Assembly: GCF_030758615.1 (NCBI RefSeq)
Contig: NZ_CP132381.1
Location: 2,046,001 to 2,110,000, forward strand
Length of the DNA: 64,000 nucleotides
From: Gilliamella apis
Lineage (GTDB): Bacteria > Pseudomonadota > Gammaproteobacteria > Enterobacterales > Orbaceae
Direction of reading: 5' to 3'
The translations under genes and the position numbers were made by a program. Below, piece after piece: positions 19,489 through 28,990 of the stretch (position 1 is its first letter; every line of letters starts with the position of its first letter). The notes under the pieces are model-generated. The model did not search any database and was not told where the DNA came from. It saw only the letters and a program-made list of their open reading frames with translations.

Positions 19489-20463
19489 TTATCCAATTTG
19501 AAGAAACTTTTTATTAAGAATAAAATCAATACCCCAAAAATGTAAAACTGACATTTTCACACTGTTTTTTCTGTATCTACGTAATTCAAAAATATTAGGA
19601 ATAATAATAAATCTTTTAGTTAATTTACCAAACATAAAACAATTGAATAGATCTTTATCATAATCTTTAAAATCAATATTACTGAGCAAAATATTTTCAT
19701 ATTGTAAGGTCAGCTTAAACATATCATTAATTTTTTTATTTTGTTTTATAGTATTTTGGGGATGCCATCTGTAAGAAAAAAGAATTTTATCTAAATATTT
19801 AAACTTACTATATTTAGAAATTTGAAGATTCATGAACCAATCTTCCAATGGCGCATTCACATTATATAGGCCAGCCTTATCATATATAGACTTTCTTACT
19901 AAATAACCATTTGGTATATGATTTCCTCTATATAAGTATAAATATCTTCCAAAATTATTGCCTAATTTTTTAATTTTCAGAAAATCCGCAAATGTTTGGT
20001 AATTGGCAAGGTTCTTATCATAAATTATATTTCTTTCTTTATCCCAATAACAAACTATATTATTTTGATCAATAATTTCATTATCCCCAACTACCAATGC
20101 ATAGTCACTATGTTTTTCTAAAAATGACACTTCTTCATATATCGCTTCAGATTTAGCTAAATCATCCGAAGCTATACAAAATATATATTTACCTTGGGAC
20201 AAATTGATTAACTTATTAGAAGTCGCCCCAATACCTTGGTTCTGTTGTTTTTGAAAGATGATATTTGTAAAACGTTCCTTACAAATATTTTCCATCTCAA
20301 GAATTTTTTCAAAAGTTGAATCAATAGAACCGTCATCAATAATTATTAGTTCAATTTTTTCATATGTTTGGCTAATAATCGATTTAATAGTATCTTGGAT
20401 ATAATTTTCGTGATTATATGCTGATATAATCACAGAAACTAACGGTAATTTATTTGTATTCAT
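19489..20463 (-). CDS. GT2 family glycosyltransferase
   Basis: A 324-residue GT-A inverting transferase. The N-terminus [14 protein letters not shown], then [20 protein letters not shown] with DDGS (residues about 40-43), define GT2. [12 protein letters not shown] supplies the DXD-like motif, and [10 protein letters not shown] the catalytic ED. It closely resembles the N-terminal half of the second GT2 gene in the operon. Its stop overlaps the acpS-like start region and its start overlaps the aminotransferase stop, so translation is coupled. The sugar and acceptor are unknown: rhamnose or the acylated amino sugar are candidates. Confidence 0.85.
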   Translation of the reverse strand: MNTNKLPLVSVIISAYNHENYIQDTIKSIISQTYEKIELIIIDDGSIDSTFEKILEMENICKERFTNIIFQKQQNQGIGATSNKLINLSQGKYIFCIASDDLAKSEAIYEEVSFLEKHSDYALVVGDNEIIDQNNIVCYWDKERNIIYDKNLANYQTFADFLKIKKLGNNFGRYLYLYRGNHIPNGYLVRKSIYDKAGLYNVNAPLEDWFMNLQISKYSKFKYLDKILFSYRWHPQNTIKQNKKINDMFKLTLQYENILLSNIDFKDYDKDLFNCFMFGKLTKRFIIIPNIFELRRYRKNSVKMSVLHFWGIDFILNKKFLQIG

Positions 20464-21538
20464 TTATAACATCAACAACTCTAAGTACTTCTACCTCCGT
20501 CATTACTGGACTAATAGGTAAAGATAAAACTTCTTTATGTATTTTCTCAGTAATTGGATAATTTAAATGATTCCATTCTTTATATGCTTCTTGCTTATGT
20601 ATTGGAATTGGATAATGAATAATTGTTTGTATTCCATTTGATTTTAAATAGTTTTGTAGCTCATCCCTGTTTTCAGTTCTTATGACAAACAGATGCCATA
20701 CATGCATATCCTCATGCAACAATTTTGGTAAAATAATTAATGGGTTATTTATGTTTTCAATATAATAATTAGCAATTTTACGACGCTTATTGTTATCTTC
20801 GTCTAAATGAGGTAATTTAACATTGATGACTGCTGCTTGTAGCTCATCTAATCTAGAATTAACTCCTTTATAAAGATTGACATATTTTTTATTAGACCCA
20901 TAATTAGCAATAGCCTTAATCTTCAAATATAATTCTTCATCATTTGTAGTTACTGCGCCACCATCACCTAAGCAACCTAGATTCTTTCCAGGATAAAAAG
21001 AAAAACCACTAGCATCACCTAAATTACCAACCCTACGTCCTTTATACATAGCACCATGAGCTTGAGCAGAGTCTTCAATTATTTTTAAATTATATTTTTC
21101 AGCTAATTTCCAGATTTTTTCCATTTCAACAGCTTGACCATACAAATGAACAACCATAATAGCTTTTGTTTTAGGTGTTATTGCTTGTTCAATTAAATCT
21201 GGATTAATATTATATGTATTAAGATCGGGTTCAACCAACACAGGTTTACAGCCATTTGCTGAGATGGCTAGTGTTGATGCTATATAAGTATTAGCAGGAA
21301 CAATAATTTCATCATCTGAACCAAAACCGTATGCTTTAATTATTAAATTAAGTGCATCTAAACCATTTGCTACACCAACAGCATATTTCACTCCACAATA
21401 AGTAGCAAATGCTTCATTAAAAATATGATTTTCATCGCCTTGTAAATACCAACCTTTTTCAAAAATAGTATTTATCCGTTTTAAAATTTCTTCATTGTAA
21501 AAATTATTTATCTTTTGTAAATTTAGAAAATGTATCAT
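20450..21538 (-). CDS. DegT/DnrJ/EryC1 sugar aminotransferase, FdtB/QdtB-like
   Basis: PLP-dependent enzyme that aminates a nucleotide-linked keto sugar, here most likely dTDP-3-keto-6-deoxyhexose. The 362 residues include [47 protein letters not shown] and [11 protein letters not shown], with the PLP lysine at about residue 185. [10 protein letters not shown] follows. The FdtA/QdtA-type isomerase in the same operon supports the 3-amino assignment, giving dTDP-Fuc3N or dTDP-Qui3N. Distinguishing the two needs a phylogeny. Confidence 0.87.
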   Translation of the reverse strand: MIHFLNLQKINNFYNEEILKRINTIFEKGWYLQGDENHIFNEAFATYCGVKYAVGVANGLDALNLIIKAYGFGSDDEIIVPANTYIASTLAISANGCKPVLVEPDLNTYNINPDLIEQAITPKTKAIMVVHLYGQAVEMEKIWKLAEKYNLKIIEDSAQAHGAMYKGRRVGNLGDASGFSFYPGKNLGCLGDGGAVTTNDEELYLKIKAIANYGSNKKYVNLYKGVNSRLDELQAAVINVKLPHLDEDNNKRRKIANYYIENINNPLIILPKLLHEDMHVWHLFVIRTENRDELQNYLKSNGIQTIIHYPIPIHKQEAYKEWNHLNYPITEKIHKEVLSLPISPVMTEVEVLRVVDVINEYK

Positions 21539-21549
21539 AATAAAAACCT

Positions 21550-22965
21550 TTATAAATTATTATTTTCATATACCTTTGAGATATATTTATTCTTTCTATT
21601 TTTATTAATAACCATATCAAAAAATGGTAATTGTCCAATTATAATCATTATACAGTAGAAAATATTTTTCATGCGTTCCTTAATACCAAATAATGATTTA
21701 CTTTTTGGAATTGGAGTATGACTTTTTCTTAATTTATATGAAACAATTTTATAAACTTTATTAGCCCAAAGTTCCAAATAAGAACTTTTTTGTTTACTTT
21801 CAATATTACTATATCTTACATCCAAAAATTTCCATAACCTGTAATAGATTTTTAATTTTAATCTCCGGCCTTTTGATAAATTAAAATGGGTTAATTCAAA
21901 ATTTAGAAAATTTGGAAATTTTTCGAAAAAAGCTGATGGGTAATAATTTTCATGAGAACCAAAGCTTACATAATGAACCAACGGTATCCACCCCTCCTCA
22001 ATGATTTCCGGATATTTTCTGCAATAGTATTTTTCATCCCATAATTTAGATTTTTTAACTATATTCCATCTTTCCAACCAGTAACAATACATTGGGCTTT
22101 GTGTTAGATTATATTTATTATTTATCTCAGGATAGTATTCCTCAATTAGATACAATTCATACATTCGAGTTGCAATACAACCAATATCGTGTTTTATTGA
22201 TCCTACAGTATTTTTCTGATGCCACCGATATGATGCTAAAATATCTGGAAATACTTTTTCTTTTGAATATTTCGTAATTTGAAAATGAAGGAAAATATCT
22301 TCAATCGGAACATTTACAGTATGAGGTTTTATTAAGTTAAGAACACTTTTACGAACTAAATATCCATTGGCAACAACATTGTTATACCAAAACCACTCAT
22401 ATGAAACATCTCCTGATGATTCTAATTCAGGTGGCATTTTTCCTATTAAATGGGGCCATACTCGGTATATTTCATCAACCCAAAATGTTTGAAGCGTAGA
22501 ATAAATAGCTTGTTCTTTATCATAAATAATATTTCTATTATAGTCCCAGTAAATTTTGTTTGAATTCGAATCAATAAGTTCATTATCACCCGATGCTAAA
22601 CCATAATCTTTATTTTTAGATAAGAATTCATATAAAAAACTAATTGCATGTGGTTTTGCAACATCATCAGAACCTATCATATAAACATATTCGCCATTAG
22701 CGATCGATATTAGTTGTTTAGAATTATATGCAACGCCCTTATTTTCTTGAGTTTTAAAAACAGTTCTGAGGAATCGTTTATCACATGTTTTTTTTAGTTT
22801 TAATAAGTTATTATAAGTTTGATCTGTAGAACCATCATCTATCACAATTAATTCTAAATTAGGATAAGTTTGATTAATTATTGAGTCAATTGTTTCTTTG
22901 ATATATTTTTCATGATTATAAGCTGATATAATTACAGAAATTAAGGGATACTCTTTTTTTTTCAT
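21550..22965 (-). CDS. GT2 family glycosyltransferase with C-terminal extension
   Basis: A 471-residue protein whose N-terminal about 290 residues form a GT2 domain ([53 protein letters not shown]). After it comes a segment like the repeat found in polysaccharide glycosyltransferases ([33 protein letters not shown]), then a basic C-terminus with a hydrophobic stretch near [15 protein letters not shown]. An A9 run (22954-22962) lies directly after the ATG (MKKKEY). It is followed 11 bases later by the aminotransferase gene. The substrate is unknown. Confidence 0.83.
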   Translation of the reverse strand: MKKKEYPLISVIISAYNHEKYIKETIDSIINQTYPNLELIVIDDGSTDQTYNNLLKLKKTCDKRFLRTVFKTQENKGVAYNSKQLISIANGEYVYMIGSDDVAKPHAISFLYEFLSKNKDYGLASGDNELIDSNSNKIYWDYNRNIIYDKEQAIYSTLQTFWVDEIYRVWPHLIGKMPPELESSGDVSYEWFWYNNVVANGYLVRKSVLNLIKPHTVNVPIEDIFLHFQITKYSKEKVFPDILASYRWHQKNTVGSIKHDIGCIATRMYELYLIEEYYPEINNKYNLTQSPMYCYWLERWNIVKKSKLWDEKYYCRKYPEIIEEGWIPLVHYVSFGSHENYYPSAFFEKFPNFLNFELTHFNLSKGRRLKLKIYYRLWKFLDVRYSNIESKQKSSYLELWANKVYKIVSYKLRKSHTPIPKSKSLFGIKERMKNIFYCIMIIIGQLPFFDMVINKNRKNKYISKVYENNNL

Positions 22966-23031
22966 ATAAACTAATCCTAAAGATATAGATATAAATATAT
23001 ATTAATAATAAGAGAATTTTAATGTTTTAAT

Positions 23032-23574
23032 TTATAGAAGATTAGAGAAAAAGTCTTTAGATTTTTCAAAATCCCTTTTATTTAATACAAAGTAAAAATT
23101 CTTTTCATCTTGATTTATTTCTTTGGCACCTTTCATTTTATGAAATTTGATAACTTTATTGTTACCTTTTCTAACATCAAAATAGTTATTTTCTAAATTA
23201 AGAATATTAAAAACAAAATGTTGTAACAATAAATCACCTTCTATTACTTCTTGAACTGTAGAACCGCTTTTCATTATCCAACTGCCGCCGGTACATTGAT
23301 TTTCTTTTAAATTATAAAGTCTAACCGTTCCTAATGGATTTCCTTTCTTATTTTCTATAATAAAATAATACTCATTATCCAATGTTTTATAATTTTTAAG
23401 ATATTCTATTTGTTTTTGTAAATCATTTTCTGTTTTATGCAAAAATTTTGATTTCAATTCATCTGTTCTCAAAGACAAAATAAATTCGGCATCTGAAAGC
23501 TCAACTTCACGTAGATCTACATGTTTTCCTATAATAAGTTCTACTTTTTTGTGCTTAGCCAAAACATCCCCCAT
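23032..23574 (-). CDS. GNAT family N-acyltransferase, candidate acyl transfer to the amino sugar
   Basis: A 180-residue GNAT protein of the RimJ/RimL-like type. It has VDLREVELSDAEFILSLR at the N-terminus, a YYFIIENKKGNPLGTVRLY core strand, SGSTVQEVIEGDLLLQHFVF, and the C-terminal FHKMKGAKEI. The canonical Q/RxxGxG/A loop is weak. It overlaps the SDR gene by 20 bases. Known Fuc3N/Qui3N N-acetyltransferases (FdtC, QdtC) are left-handed beta-helix proteins, and none is present here. I infer that this GNAT transfers the assembled acyl group to the sugar amine. Its donor, ACP or CoA, is not shown by the sequence. Confidence 0.72.
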   Translation of the reverse strand: MGDVLAKHKKVELIIGKHVDLREVELSDAEFILSLRTDELKSKFLHKTENDLQKQIEYLKNYKTLDNEYYFIIENKKGNPLGTVRLYNLKENQCTGGSWIMKSGSTVQEVIEGDLLLQHFVFNILNLENNYFDVRKGNNKVIKFHKMKGAKEINQDEKNFYFVLNKRDFEKSKDFFSNLL

Positions 23575-24298
23575 CTAAAATATAGTTTTGTCCTGTAATC
23601 CAACGCGCTTTGTTCGATAATAAAAAAACGGTCATATCAGCTAAATCAGATGGTTTTCCAATACCTAATGCATAATTTGATAAATTAGTCCCTATTGACT
23701 CCTTGTTTTTCTGATACATAGGTGTGTCAACAAAAGCTGGGGATATACAATTACAACGTAAACCTCGATGTGAAATTTCTTTGCTGATTGATTTTGCACC
23801 TGCAATTAATGCTGCTTTCGAAGCTGCATAATATGTTTGTCCTTTCTCTGGGTAAACTCCAGCCGTAGAAGCGATAAATACGATACTGGCGCCTAATCCA
23901 ATATTGACTCTTTTATCAACAAATCCTTTTGCTAGAAAAATAGGAGCAAAATAATTAATATTAAATAATGATTTACCATTGTTAAGATCTAATGCAACTA
24001 ATGGTGAAGGCATATCCATCCCTGCACTACAAACAAGACCAGTAAACTTACCATATTTATCTTTAAGAGTTCTAATATAGTTCGGTAGCTCACTAATATT
24101 CTCGGTTAAATCTTTTTGTTCTAAAAATAAAGAATCTGGATTTTTTGATTTAGACTTCAATGATAATAATCTTTCTTGATTTCTTCCTATAGCTATAACT
24201 GTAGCGCCTAATGAATTAATTAGAAGAGCAATACCTTCTCCAATACCAGAACTAGCACCAGTCACAATAAATATTTGTTCTTTTGAGAAAGAAATCAT
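23555..24298 (-). CDS. SDR family oxidoreductase (FabG-like)
   Basis: A 247-residue short-chain dehydrogenase with TGASSGIG at residues 13-20 (NAD(P) binding), CSAGMDMP, the catalytic serine segment FIASTAGV, YYAASK with Tyr157 and Lys161, and ISPAFVDTPM. GQNYILDGGCFG closes the fold. In this context, next to ACP and KAS III genes, a 3-ketoacyl-ACP reductase role is the simplest reading. Reduction of a sugar or other ketone is also possible. It starts three bases after the ACP gene. Confidence 0.85.
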   Translation of the reverse strand: MISFSKEQIFIVTGASSGIGEGIALLINSLGATVIAIGRNQERLLSLKSKSKNPDSLFLEQKDLTENISELPNYIRTLKDKYGKFTGLVCSAGMDMPSPLVALDLNNGKSLFNINYFAPIFLAKGFVDKRVNIGLGASIVFIASTAGVYPEKGQTYYAASKAALIAGAKSISKEISHRGLRCNCISPAFVDTPMYQKNKESIGTNLSNYALGIGKPSDLADMTVFLLSNKARWITGQNYILDGGCFG

Positions 24299-24301
24299 AG
24301 A

Positions 24302-24520
24302 CTAAATACCTGCCTTTTTAGCTACATCATCTATTGTTTTCAAATTTTGAAAATCATCAAAAACAACTTTCACATTAAAATTTTGATCAAGAAAAGCTAC
24401 CGTTGCTAATTTAGCTAGAGAATCCCACTCTTCTATATCATCTAAACTCATACCAAAGGATAATTCATCTTCTGTTTGTAAAATGTCTTGAAATTTCTCT
24501 AAAAATTCTTCTCTAGTCAT
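24302..24520 (-). CDS. Acyl carrier protein
   Basis: A 72-residue, acidic, four-helix carrier protein. The phosphopantetheine serine is Ser34 in EEWDSLAKLA, the usual DSL motif. It starts MTREEFLEKF and ends VAKKAGI. It lies between the second KAS III-like gene and the SDR gene, with gaps of five and three bases. It differs from the housekeeping AcpP (no DSLDTVEL), so it is probably a specialised carrier for the pathway in this operon. Confidence 0.9.
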   Translation of the reverse strand: MTREEFLEKFQDILQTEDELSFGMSLDDIEEWDSLAKLATVAFLDQNFNVKVVFDDFQNLKTIDDVAKKAGI

Positions 24521-24525
24521 AACTT

Positions 24526-25656
24526 TTATCCCTCTTGAAATTGTTTAGCCCAATATAAAATTTGTTCCACACGTGTATGACTTTCAGTTGGATTTTTCAT
24601 TAAAGAAATACCTCCATTATGAATATTTTTAATATTTACAATAGAAGCTCCCCATGATAATCCTACTCCAAAAGCCGAAATTAGTATTTTATCTACATTT
24701 TTATTATACAATTGATCACAAATAACTGTTGCAACAGAATTAGTCGAATTATTACCGTATTTAGAAAAAGTTTCTGAAGATGTTTTATCTAATGGTATTT
24801 TAGCAATTCTTGCAACATTTTCAACGATCTGTTTATTGGCTTGATGAATTACAAAATAATCTATTTCTGATGAATTGGTATCAGAAAACTCTAATACTTG
24901 ATTTATATTTTTAGGTGCAACATCCATGGTAAAATTGAATACGTCCATACCATGTAATATTTCATCACCAACAAACCATATATTACCAGCCGAATCTTTT
25001 GCCGTTATATTTACTATATCTTCTTTTATCGGCAGTTTTCTTCCTCCAGCTGGAACAATAATTCTATCCCACCCTTTTCCATCGGTACCAATTGAGAAAT
25101 ATGCAGGATTGTCTTCAGGCGTATAAGTAATGTAAGTTGCCGAAGCTGCATCACCAAATAAAGGATTACATTTTCGATTTGCGATATTGGAATGAACACT
25201 TGGGGCATCTCCTGCCAATAATAATACTTTTTCAGCCGACCCACTAGCAATTAAAGAATGAGCCATCCATAATCCATAAACATATCCTGAACACCCTAAT
25301 CCGACATCAAAAGTTGCACAATTTGAATTTAACCCAAGTCTACCGTGTAAGATACATGATGAAGCAGGTAATAAATAATCAGGACTTTGACAAACCAATA
25401 TTAATGCGTCGATATCATCCCTAGCAATATTCATATCTCGTATTAAATTATTAGCAGCTACTTCACATAAATCAATTACTGTAGTACCGTCCCTAACAAC
25501 ATGACGAGTTCCAAAACCTATCATTTTTTTTGCTCGTTGAAGTTTTTTAGGATTATTATCAAAATAATTTATTTCATCTTCAATATTAATAATATTTTCT
25601 GGTACAACAGTAGTAATACCTTTGATACAGCTATGTTTTAAACAAACATTACTCAT
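24526..25656 (-). CDS. 3-oxoacyl-ACP synthase III-like thiolase-fold enzyme, second copy
   Basis: A 376-residue FabH-type condensing enzyme. The catalytic triad is visible: Cys122 in GLGCSGYVYG, His in VIHQANKQIVEN, and Asn in KYGNNSTNS. The C-terminal GVGLSWGASI loop is the usual FabH glycine-rich end. It is a close paralogue of the preceding gene and overlaps it by eight bases. FabH-like enzymes in sugar clusters can either condense malonyl-ACP with a starter or transfer an acyl group. The sequence does not say which. It has about 50 residues more than housekeeping FabH. Confidence 0.87.
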   Translation of the reverse strand: MSNVCLKHSCIKGITTVVPENIINIEDEINYFDNNPKKLQRAKKMIGFGTRHVVRDGTTVIDLCEVAANNLIRDMNIARDDIDALILVCQSPDYLLPASSCILHGRLGLNSNCATFDVGLGCSGYVYGLWMAHSLIASGSAEKVLLLAGDAPSVHSNIANRKCNPLFGDAASATYITYTPEDNPAYFSIGTDGKGWDRIIVPAGGRKLPIKEDIVNITAKDSAGNIWFVGDEILHGMDVFNFTMDVAPKNINQVLEFSDTNSSEIDYFVIHQANKQIVENVARIAKIPLDKTSSETFSKYGNNSTNSVATVICDQLYNKNVDKILISAFGVGLSWGASIVNIKNIHNGGISLMKNPTESHTRVEQILYWAKQFQEG

Positions 25657-26725
25657 CGTTATCTCCGCAATATACTTGAGGGGGTAAAATAGTTATATCA
25701 TCAAGTATTAACTGACAGGCTCCCCATGATAAACCAATACCAAAACCTTGAATTACAACATTAATTGGAGAACGGATCTTATCTGACAAAGTTGCGCAAA
25801 TTGTTCCGGGGATAGCTGCACTATTTTGATTACCGAAATCAGGGAAAATTACTGGTACTTTTTCTTTAGGTAATAAAGCTGATTTAGAGATTGTATCAAC
25901 AATATATTTATTTCCTTGATGGAATAAGAAATAGTCGATTTCATCTTTATTCTTATTAGATAATTTTAATATATCTTGTAATAATGGGGGTTGTTCAGTT
26001 AAAGTAAAATTAAATATCTCAAACCCATTCATATAAATATTTTCTTGGCTTCTTATATTTCCATCTTTGTCAGCAACCTCTTTTCTTGTTTCTTCTGAAG
26101 ATGGTTGTCTATAAGCGCCAGCTGGTTGTAGCATATGATTAACACCAGAACCGTCAGACTTGAGGATAAAATAGGATGGTGAACTATTTTTGGATTTTTC
26201 TATGATTGTAGCAGCCCCAGCATCACAAAATAGAGGGTACTCCGTTCTATCTTTTGGATTTGCTGATTTACTTAGCGTATCACCAGTTAATAGTAATACT
26301 TTATTTAGACCAGCTGAAACCATCATATAAGATAACCAAAGACCATATACAAATCCAGAGCAACCTAATTCAACATCTAATGCGGAAGTTTCTTTAGGAA
26401 AATTTAATTTTTCATGAATTATATGAGCATTACCGGGCATATAATAATCTGGAGTTTGGGTAATAAAAATGATGGCATCAATATCATTCACAGATGTATT
26501 AGTTTCATTAAGCAACCTTTTAGCTGCATCCAAACACAAATCACAGGTAGTTGTTCCTTTCGAAGCCACATAACGGGTTCCAAAACCTACTGTTTTTTTT
26601 AGTCGCCCTAGAAACGCTTCATCATTGTTATAATAAAATGGTTCGTCCTCAATATTACATTTATTTTCACCTAATGTTATTGACATTCCTTTTATTTTAG
26701 CATTAAAAAAACTGGATTTAGCCAT
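25649..26725 (-). CDS. 3-oxoacyl-ACP synthase III-like thiolase-fold enzyme, first copy
   Basis: A 358-residue FabH-type protein with Cys122 (VELGCSGFVYG), His in FLFHQGNKYIVD and Asn in FGNQNSAAIPG, so all three catalytic residues are retained. The C-terminus has GFGIGLSWGACQLIL. Two complete paralogues in tandem suggest a heterodimer or two successive condensation or transfer steps. It is preceded by the VOC gene, seven bases away, and followed by its paralogue. No malonyl-CoA:ACP transacylase is encoded here, so malonyl-ACP, if used, must come from primary fatty acid synthesis. Confidence 0.87.
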   Translation of the reverse strand: MAKSSFFNAKIKGMSITLGENKCNIEDEPFYYNNDEAFLGRLKKTVGFGTRYVASKGTTTCDLCLDAAKRLLNETNTSVNDIDAIIFITQTPDYYMPGNAHIIHEKLNFPKETSALDVELGCSGFVYGLWLSYMMVSAGLNKVLLLTGDTLSKSANPKDRTEYPLFCDAGAATIIEKSKNSSPSYFILKSDGSGVNHMLQPAGAYRQPSSEETRKEVADKDGNIRSQENIYMNGFEIFNFTLTEQPPLLQDILKLSNKNKDEIDYFLFHQGNKYIVDTISKSALLPKEKVPVIFPDFGNQNSAAIPGTICATLSDKIRSPINVVIQGFGIGLSWGACQLILDDITILPPQVYCGDNDE

Positions 26726-26732
26726 ATTAAAT

Positions 26733-27155
26733 TTACCTTTCTTTGTTAACCTGCACTAATTCAACCATCATCATATTTTTTAACATTAAAAAACAAATTT
26801 TATCAAAATAGGTCGCATTGGTTATTGGAACTACAACCATAGCCTTATTTGTAGTCAACAAAGAATTAACTGCTTCTTCAATATTGTTTGTCTCATAAGC
26901 AAAATGGTAAAACTTAATACCTTTTTCCAAACATGATGTTAATGGACCTTTATCAGTTAAATTTTCTAATAACTCCAGCGGTGGCTGCCCTTCAGCTTCA
27001 ATGAATATCCCTTTAATCCCTTGTATAGGATCGCTAAAGTAATCTGATGATTCCTTGTAGCCTAGCATTTTATAATAGCTCATTTCTTTCTCAATATTTC
27101 GAGTTGCAACTCCAATATGATGAAATTTTAAATTTAACTCGGCTAAATCAACCAT
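26733..27155 (-). CDS. VOC (glyoxalase/epimerase fold) protein
   Basis: A 140-residue vicinal-oxygen-chelate protein, starting MVDLAELNLKFHHIGVATRN. The paired modules show His in FHHIGVAT, Glu in PPLELLENL, His in IKFYHFAYE and a glutamate near MVELVQ. These are the positions expected for metal ligands in methylmalonyl-CoA epimerase and glyoxalase I. The ATG at 27153-27155 has GAGG nine bases upstream and overlaps the FkbH gene's end. A longer frame to 27224 is shadow sequence. In context an epimerase or isomerase acting on the ACP- or CoA-bound acyl group is plausible but unproven. Confidence 0.75.
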   Translation of the reverse strand: MVDLAELNLKFHHIGVATRNIEKEMSYYKMLGYKESSDYFSDPIQGIKGIFIEAEGQPPLELLENLTDKGPLTSCLEKGIKFYHFAYETNNIEEAVNSLLTTNKAMVVVPITNATYFDKICFLMLKNMMMVELVQVNKER

Positions 27156-28749
27156 TATCACTAACCTCAATAGAAATTCCTTCAGTAACGATTTCATTTG
27201 GAATAGAACAAATAATATTGCCATATTGTTCTGTTTCCTTTTGAGAAAATTCTTTTAACCAATTTAATGCAGGAATATTACGTTCACCTTGTCGATAATT
27301 AATTCTAATTTTATCAATTGAATTTAATTTATTCATACCTAATTTAAACATAAAAGGAATCATTATCGACTCTAAATGACGGCCTAAAGCTCTACAACTA
27401 ACTGTTAACTCATTTAAATTTAACACTGATTCTTTAGAATCTTTCGATAAAACCAATACAGCAATAATACCACTATCTGATAAATTATCAGACATAGCTG
27501 CAGTTATTAAACATCCCTTATTTTTAATAATATTTATTAAATCCAACTCGCTATATCTTTTATAATTCAAAATAAATTGATTAGTCTTTCCTAAAAGCTC
27601 AGAACATCGTACTATTTGATTAAGATCGTTTATAGAAAAATGAAGTTTTATTCCTAATTTTTTAAAATACTCTTTTGGTGACAAAGTATTTGCCATGATA
27701 CTTCTTTCTTTATTGGCCCGAATATCTTTATCCCTAATATTATCTTCCTTTGATTTTTTCAATTTTAATAAACCAGGAAAATATTTCAGTGTTTGAACTG
27801 TACGATTTGGATCATTAGCTAATATTGTTTTGAGACCTAATCCTCTAGTATTTTCTATTTCAGCAGGATTATCATCAATAAAAAGCATGGCATCACAACC
27901 AATATTAAGCTCATCTGCTAAACTTTTTATATTGTCATATTTTGAATTCCAATTTACTCTTATTGCGGTAAAATCATCTATTCTAAGGGCAAAATCAGTC
28001 CGTTGCTTGAATAATTCAACAACATCAGCTTCTTCATTTTTAGAAGCTATACAGAGAAATATACCGTTTTGATGTAATTGTTTGACTGCTTTTTGTAATT
28101 CTATATTGGGTTCCAAAGCGCTAATACCGTCTTCACCCAAAATTCCACGATATAATGTATTATCTAAATCTAAAACAACCGCTTTTATATTTGGTTTAAA
28201 AATTGCTGGTATATACTGCAATCCAATTACGCGAGCACAACGTAAACTTGCCTTGTTAGAGAGGCGAGTTCCTGAGTAGGGTTCTTTTGCTAAATCGTAT
28301 GCCGAATCACCAATCCTTTCTAATTCATCATTTAAGGAAAATAGGTAACAGTCTGGTATATTATCAAATAATTTAACTTCTAAATTATTACCGATACAGA
28401 TAAAAATAATCGGTGAATTTGATAATTCTCTTAATGCAAGCGCTCGTTCATTAACAAAACTGGATATATCTTCAAGCTTGTAACGAGTTACATCTAACCA
28501 AATTAAGTTCAAATCTGCATCTATATTTTGGAAATTTAAACTATCATCATAGCTACTATATATAAAATCTGCAGATAATTCAGAAAAAGTTAAAAATGAA
28601 TTCAAAACACTAGCGATCATTTCAAAAGAATGATTTCGATAAACAGCAATTTTTAAATTGCAGCATTTTAAGTTAGGTTTTATTGATAATAAATCTAACC
28701 TTTTCAATTCATTATCAAAAAGCGCATTAAAGCAGATATCTATATTCAA
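27148..28749 (-). CDS. FkbH-like HAD protein, candidate glyceryl-ACP synthase
   Basis: A 533-residue HAD-IIIC/FkbH protein. FkbH enzymes take the C3 unit from 1,3-bisphosphoglycerate, dephosphorylate it, and load it as glyceryl onto an ACP. Here the HAD motif DLDNT is at residues 194-198, with CIASKNEEADV as motif II and MLFIDDNPAEIENTR as motif III. The C-terminal GNAT-like domain includes GKTNQFILNYKRYS and a cysteine in LTVSCRALGRHLES, the segment typical of the family. The ACP gene lies four bases upstream. This strongly suggests a glyceryl or related hydroxyacyl starter, but the substrate is inferred from family knowledge. Confidence 0.88.
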   Translation of the reverse strand: MNIDICFNALFDNELKRLDLLSIKPNLKCCNLKIAVYRNHSFEMIASVLNSFLTFSELSADFIYSSYDDSLNFQNIDADLNLIWLDVTRYKLEDISSFVNERALALRELSNSPIIFICIGNNLEVKLFDNIPDCYLFSLNDELERIGDSAYDLAKEPYSGTRLSNKASLRCARVIGLQYIPAIFKPNIKAVVLDLDNTLYRGILGEDGISALEPNIELQKAVKQLHQNGIFLCIASKNEEADVVELFKQRTDFALRIDDFTAIRVNWNSKYDNIKSLADELNIGCDAMLFIDDNPAEIENTRGLGLKTILANDPNRTVQTLKYFPGLLKLKKSKEDNIRDKDIRANKERSIMANTLSPKEYFKKLGIKLHFSINDLNQIVRCSELLGKTNQFILNYKRYSELDLINIIKNKGCLITAAMSDNLSDSGIIAVLVLSKDSKESVLNLNELTVSCRALGRHLESIMIPFMFKLGMNKLNSIDKIRINYRQGERNIPALNWLKEFSQKETEQYGNIICSIPNEIVTEGISIEVSDNG

Positions 28750-28753
28750 TTAA

Positions 28754-28990
28754 TTAACCTTTAATTTTTTTAATTTCATCAATAATTTTAGACATTGAAG
28801 TTAAAGCTGGAATTGATTCTGGCCTAAAAGAGATACCTAATTCCTCTTCTAAAACCATGATTATTTCAATATGTTTCATAGAATCCCATTTAGGTTCAGA
28901 TTCCATAGATATATCATCATTACTATTAATTTCTTTTTTAAATAATGTTGAAAAAATTTTAGCAACCATATCTTCGTATAAGTTAGGCAT
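28754..28990 (-). CDS. Acyl carrier protein paired with the FkbH-like protein
   Basis: A 78-residue carrier protein starting MPNLYEDMVAKIFSTLF. The modifiable serine is Ser37 in KWDSMKHIEI. The helix-II sequence differs from housekeeping AcpP. The ATG at 28988-28990 has AAGGA upstream and overlaps the ketoisomerase gene by eight bases. The longer frame to 29029 is not needed. Its position next to FkbH, as in tetronate and polyketide clusters, indicates that it receives the C3 unit. The nearby AcpS-like gene would activate it. Confidence 0.88.
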   Translation of the reverse strand: MPNLYEDMVAKIFSTLFKKEINSNDDISMESEPKWDSMKHIEIIMVLEEELGISFRPESIPALTSMSKIIDEIKKIKG

